The notes under the pieces are model-generated. The model worked only from the letters and a program-made list of their open reading frames with translations, made no database searches and was not told where the DNA came from. DNA of 64,000 nt from Streptomyces sp. NBC_01476 (GTDB taxonomy: Bacteria; Actinomycetota; Actinomycetes; Streptomycetales; Streptomycetaceae): positions 3,543,001 to 3,607,000 of the forward strand of contig NZ_CP109446.1 in NCBI RefSeq assembly GCF_036227265.1, read 5' to 3'. The translations under genes and the position numbers were made by a program. This document shows, in pieces, positions 60,363 to 64,000 of the stretch; position 1 is the first letter of the stretch; every line of letters begins with the position of its first letter.

Positions 60363-60400
60363 ACGACAGAGGGCCCGTCTCCGGACGGGCCCTCTGTCGT
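60363..60400. terminator. Terminator of the tRNA operon (17-bp perfect stem)
   Basis: Arms 60363-60379 and 60384-60400 are exact reverse complements with a TCCG loop. It is placed 5 bp after tRNA-Phe and 56 bp from the stop of the convergent membrane-protein gene, so it may serve both. Confidence 0.88.
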
Positions 60401-60455
60401 TCCGGCGCGCCCGCACCCCCCAACGTGTGCCCGCGGGCTCCGGCCCGCGGCGCCG

Positions 60456-61520
60456 TCAGCGCCCGCCCGGGTGCCGGTGCCGCCAGAACCAGAACACCGC
60501 GGTGGAGACCCCCGCCCACGCCCCCAGCACCACGAACGGGAAGGCGTGCTGATGCCCGCCGAAGTACACCGCGGTGTGCTGGGCGTTGACCGAAGCTCCC
60601 GGCGGCAGCCAGCGCCCGATCGTGCCGAGCAGCGAGGGCAGCAGCGGCCAGGACACCGCCCCGCCCGACGAGGGGTTGCCGAGCACGACCATCAGGCCCC
60701 AGGTGGGGAGCATCGCCCAGCGGCCGACGAGGGTGTTGAACATCGAGAAGACCATGCCGGACGTGAACATCGTCAGTGCCAGGATCAGCCAGGACTCGGC
60801 GAACGGCAGCCGCAGGGCGCCAAGGCCCCAGTCCACCACCGCGCAGATCGCGAAGCCGCCGAGCAGCGCGTAGGCGACGATGAAGCCGATCCGCTCCTGC
60901 GGACGCAGCTCGCGGGCGTTGACGCTGAGCTGGATCGCCCCGACGAAGCCGATGATCACCGCCGCCAGCGAGATGTAGAAGATCGTCAGGCCCCGCGGGT
61001 CGCCCTTCTGCAGCGGGTTGATGTCCCGGACCGTGACCCGTACGCCCAGCGACGCGCCCACCCGTGGCGCCGCCCCGGCGAGCAGCTGGGCGACGGCCGC
61101 CCCCGAGGCCGAGGAGAGGTACAGCCGCGGGTGCGGCCCCGACCGCGGCTCCGGACCCGGACGTGGCTCCGGGCCCGGCTCCTGGAGGATCGCGAAGACC
61201 TTCTGCGCCTCCACCGCCTCGCGGGCGGACGCGAAGTCGTCGTAGTGGTGCAGCTCCAGCGACGCGCCCAGCGCCTTCTCCATGCCCGCCACGAACTCCG
61301 CCCGCTTCACCTGCGAGCCGGGGACGCCGGTGACGGCGGTGGGGATGTGCCGCGGGGTGGGGTTGGCCATGGTGTACGTGTACGAGCCGGCGAAGAGGCC
61401 GGCCACGGCGGCGATCAGCAGCACCAGCACACAGGCCGGGTAGAACGGCGAGGTCCGGAACGCCGCCCAGCGTGTGCGCCACTTCCCCGGTCCGGCGCCG
61501 GCCCCCGCAGCCTCCTCCAT
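60456..61520 (-). CDS. ABC-2/DUF3533-like membrane protein
   Basis: A 354-aa membrane protein with one N-terminal helix (residues ~27-47, PACVLVLLIAAVAGLFAGSY), a ~130-residue extracytoplasmic domain beginning TYTMANPTPRHIPTAV, and about five C-terminal helices (from LTIFYISLAAVIIGFVGA to FVVLGAWAGVSTAVFWFW). This YhgE/Pip-like, ABC-2-permease-like topology is shared with DUF3533 proteins, which lack their own ATPase. A Pro/Glu/Arg insert (PEPRPGPEPRSGP) sits in the external domain. The substrate is unknown. It is divergent from hrpA and convergent with the tRNA operon. Confidence 0.75.
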   Translation of the reverse strand: MEEAAGAGAGPGKWRTRWAAFRTSPFYPACVLVLLIAAVAGLFAGSYTYTMANPTPRHIPTAVTGVPGSQVKRAEFVAGMEKALGASLELHHYDDFASAREAVEAQKVFAILQEPGPEPRPGPEPRSGPHPRLYLSSASGAAVAQLLAGAAPRVGASLGVRVTVRDINPLQKGDPRGLTIFYISLAAVIIGFVGAIQLSVNARELRPQERIGFIVAYALLGGFAICAVVDWGLGALRLPFAESWLILALTMFTSGMVFSMFNTLVGRWAMLPTWGLMVVLGNPSSGGAVSWPLLPSLLGTIGRWLPPGASVNAQHTAVYFGGHQHAFPFVVLGAWAGVSTAVFWFWRHRHPGGR

Positions 61521-61658
61521 GGCCTCACGCTAAGCCGTGCCCGCCGGACCCACCCGTCACACTGGGCCGCCCGGATCACAGCGCCGCCCGGGGTGGGGCG
61601 CAGGTCACCGGAAATGGGTTCGCCGCGGCAGGCCGGCGGGTGCGATGCTTGACGGCGT

Positions 61659-64000
61659 ATGTCTACCCAACCCTCCTCCGCTGAGCTGGCCCGACGGCTG
61701 TCCGCGCTGACCCTGCGCGACGAGCAGCGGCTCGGCCGACGGCTCGACGGCGCCCGGCGGATCCGCAAGCCCGAGGCCCGTGACAAGGTGCTCGCCGAGA
61801 TCGCCGCGGAGATCGACAAGGGCGAGCTGCGGGTCGAGGCGCGCCGGGCCGCGGTGCCGGCCGTCACGTACCCCGAGCAGCTGCCGGTCAGCCAGAAGAA
61901 GGACGACATCCTGGCCGCGATCCGCGACCACCAGGTGGTGATCGTCGCCGGTGAGACCGGATCGGGCAAGACCACCCAGATCCCGAAGATCTGCCTGGAG
62001 CTGGGCCGCGGGGTGCGCGGCCTGATCGGCCACACCCAGCCGCGCCGGATCGCCGCCCGCACGGTGGCCGAGCGGGTCGCGGAAGAACTGCGGACGCCGC
62101 TGGGCGGCGCGGTCGGCTGGAAGGTCCGCTTCACCGACCAGGTCGGCGACTCCACCCTGGTCAAGCTGATGACCGACGGCATCATGCTGGCCGAGATCCA
62201 GACCGACCGCGAGCTGCGCGCGTACGACACGATCATCATCGACGAGGCGCACGAGCGCAGCCTCAACATCGACTTCATCCTCGGCTACCTCGCCCAGCTG
62301 CTGCCCCGCCGCCCGGACCTGAAGGTCGTCATCACCTCGGCGACCATCGACCCGGAGCGCTTCTCCCGGCACTTCGGCGACGCGCCGATCGTGGAGGTCA
62401 GCGGGCGTACGTATCCGGTGGAGGTGCGGTACCGCCCGCTGCTCGAGGAGGTCACCGGGGACGCCGAGGGCACCGCGGACGCGGACCGGGACCAGGTCAG
62501 CGCGATCTGTGACGCGGTGGACGAGCTGCAGGCCGAGGGGCCGGGTGACATCCTGGTCTTCCTCTCCGGCGAGCGGGAGATCCGCGACACCGCCGACGCC
62601 CTGGACAAGCACCTGACCCGCGGCGGCAACGCGGTGCGCTCCGGCACCGAGATCCTGCCGCTGTACGCGCGCCTGTCCTCGGCCGAGCAGCACCGCGTCT
62701 TCCAGCAGCACTCCGGCCGCCGGGTGGTGCTGGCCACCAACGTCGCCGAGACCTCGCTGACCGTCCCCGGCATCCGCTACGTCATCGACCCGGGCACCGC
62801 CCGGATCTCCCGCTACAGCCACCGCACCAAGGTGCAGCGGCTGCCGATCGAGCCGATCAGCCAGGCCAGCGCCAATCAGCGCAAGGGCCGCTGCGGCCGT
62901 ACCTCCGACGGCATCTGCATCCGGCTCTACGACGAGGACGACTTCCTCACCCGCCCGGAGTTCACCGACCCGGAGATCCTGCGCACCAACCTCGCCTCGG
63001 TGATCCTGCAGATGACCGCGGCCGGCCTCGGGGACATCGCGAAGTTCCCCTTCATCGACCCGCCGGACAGCCGCAACATCAAGGACGGCATCCAGCTGCT
63101 GGAGGAGCTCGGCGCGCTCGACCCGCAGCAGAAGGACCCCGGCAAGCGCCTCACCGCCACTGGCAGGAAGCTCTCCCAGCTGCCGGTGGACCCGCGGCTG
63201 GCGCGCATGGTGCTGGAGGCCGACCGCAACGGGTGCGTCAGCGAGGTGATGGTGATCGCCGCCGCGCTCTCCATCCAGGACCCGCGCGAACGCCCTGCGG
63301 AGAAGCAGGCGCAGGCCGACCAGCAGCACGCCCGGTTCCGCGAGGAGACCAGCGACTTCCTCGCCTTCCTCAACCTGTGGGGCTACATCCGGGACCGGCA
63401 GAAGGAGTTGTCCTCCTCGGCCTTCCGCCGGATGTGCCGCAACGAGTACCTGAACTATCTGCGGATCCGCGAATGGCAGGACATCTACAGCCAGTTGCGC
63501 ACCGTGGCCAGGCAGCTCGGCATCGAGATGCGCGAGCCCGGCCGCACCGAGCAGGCGGTCGACCCGCAGCGGATCCATGTGTCGCTGCTGGCCGGTCTCC
63601 TCTCGCACCTCGGGCTGAAGGACACCGACAAGAACGAGTACCTGGGCGCCCGCAGCGCGAAGTTCGCCGTCTTCCCGGGCTCCGCGCTCTTCAAGAAGCC
63701 GCCGCGCTGGATCATGTCCGCCGAACTGGTGGAGACCTCCCGGCTGTGGGCGCGGGTCAACGCCAGGATCGAACCGGAGTGGGTCGAACCGCTGGCCCAG
63801 CACCTGGTCAAGCGGACCTACAGCGAGCCGCACTGGGAGAAGGACCAGGCGGCGGTGATGGCGTACGAGAAGGTCACCCTCTACGGCGTCCCGCTGATCG
63901 CCCAGCGCAAGGTGAACTACGGGCGGATCGACCCCGAGGTCTCCCGCGAGCTGTTCATCCGCAACGCCCTGGTCGAGGGCGACTGGCGCACCCACCACCA
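61659..64000 (+). CDS. hrpA: ATP-dependent RNA helicase HrpA, N-terminal part
   Basis: The frame runs off the right edge after 780 codons of a protein that is usually ~1300 aa. It is a DEAH-box helicase: motif I GETGSGKTTQ (~98), motif Ia HTQPRRIAAR, DEAH in IIDEAHERS (~195), motif III TSATI, motif V ATNVAETSLT and motif VI QRKGRCGRT are all present, followed by the HA2/OB regions. HrpA proteins process mRNA and rescue stalled ribosomes in some bacteria. The ATG (MSTQPSSAEL) has no clear ribosome-binding site. This gene and the DEAD-box gene at the left edge look like conserved backbone on either side of the accessory stretch. Confidence 0.95.
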   Translation, partial: MSTQPSSAELARRLSALTLRDEQRLGRRLDGARRIRKPEARDKVLAEIAAEIDKGELRVEARRAAVPAVTYPEQLPVSQKKDDILAAIRDHQVVIVAGETGSGKTTQIPKICLELGRGVRGLIGHTQPRRIAARTVAERVAEELRTPLGGAVGWKVRFTDQVGDSTLVKLMTDGIMLAEIQTDRELRAYDTIIIDEAHERSLNIDFILGYLAQLLPRRPDLKVVITSATIDPERFSRHFGDAPIVEVSGRTYPVEVRYRPLLEEVTGDAEGTADADRDQVSAICDAVDELQAEGPGDILVFLSGEREIRDTADALDKHLTRGGNAVRSGTEILPLYARLSSAEQHRVFQQHSGRRVVLATNVAETSLTVPGIRYVIDPGTARISRYSHRTKVQRLPIEPISQASANQRKGRCGRTSDGICIRLYDEDDFLTRPEFTDPEILRTNLASVILQMTAAGLGDIAKFPFIDPPDSRNIKDGIQLLEELGALDPQQKDPGKRLTATGRKLSQLPVDPRLARMVLEADRNGCVSEVMVIAAALSIQDPRERPAEKQAQADQQHARFREETSDFLAFLNLWGYIRDRQKELSSSAFRRMCRNEYLNYLRIREWQDIYSQLRTVARQLGIEMREPGRTEQAVDPQRIHVSLLAGLLSHLGLKDTDKNEYLGARSAKFAVFPGSALFKKPPRWIMSAELVETSRLWARVNARIEPEWVEPLAQHLVKRTYSEPHWEKDQAAVMAYEKVTLYGVPLIAQRKVNYGRIDPEVSRELFIRNALVEGDWRTHH

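Noticed and set aside
59973..60416. Minus-strand open frames across tRNA-Asp and tRNA-Phe (TGFEPAASTLTG, GRGRTGDLPLFRRS)
   Set aside because: Typical false proteins antisense to tRNAs; they also cross the terminator.

Overview
The window is high-GC actinobacterial DNA, most likely from Streptomyces or a close relative (Streptacidiphilus, Kitasatospora). The indications are strong G/C preference at codon position 3, frequent GTG starts, a spore-associated (SapA-type) exoprotein, a Tat-exported phosphoesterase, a BlaI/M56 pair and a Streptomyces-type type VII secretion (T7SS/ESX) locus. Two RNA helicase genes cut by the window edges (DEAD-box at the left, HrpA at the right) and tRNA-Glu, tRNA-Asp and tRNA-Phe genes look like conserved chromosomal backbone.

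Left part (1-17 kb): helicase fragment, small lipoprotein-like gene, minimal metallopeptidase and tRNA-Glu. These are followed by single genes or small operons: a divergent TetR/SDR pair sharing a perfect 22-bp inverted repeat, blaI-M56 with a palindromic operator and a divergent YfhO-type membrane protein, a radical SAM protein, a sigma factor-alkyltransferase operon, a tandem 149-bp palindromic repeat, DinB, an L,D-transpeptidase, a SapA-like protein, a TIGR03767-type phosphoesterase and a PhzF homologue.

Central part (17-60 kb): a T7SS locus. It encodes a wall-spanning bulb-lectin protein, a 1197-aa protein with a degenerate ADP-ribosyltransferase-like C-terminus, mycosin (MycP), the triple-ATPase EccC, EccD, EccB and two WXG100/ESAT-6-like proteins. 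Next come a third small helical protein, a 1196-aa AAWKG-type protein with long DGS repeats, a YbaB-like protein and a further WXG100-like protein. The array ends with a 6225-aa protein and a beta-helix/double AAA+ ATPase that probably stands in for EccA. No EccE was recognised. The working model is that EccB/C/D with MycP form the membrane machine, the small Esx-like proteins are substrates or partners, and the AAWKG and giant proteins are the large exported or surface products of the locus.

The giant protein is the most unusual item. It has no cysteine in 6225 residues, consists largely of two diverged copies of a ~2100-2700-residue module, contains a near-identical 72-bp repeat array, and carries toxin-like domains (TcdB/OCH1-type glycosyltransferase; papain-fold deamidase-like) whose catalytic residues appear lost.

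Right part (60-64 kb): tRNA-Asp and tRNA-Phe with a strong terminator, a membrane protein of the ABC-2/DUF3533 type, and the start of hrpA. tRNA-Glu lies 58 kb from tRNA-Asp/tRNA-Phe although these three are commonly clustered in actinobacteria, so the stretch between them may be inserted or rearranged DNA.
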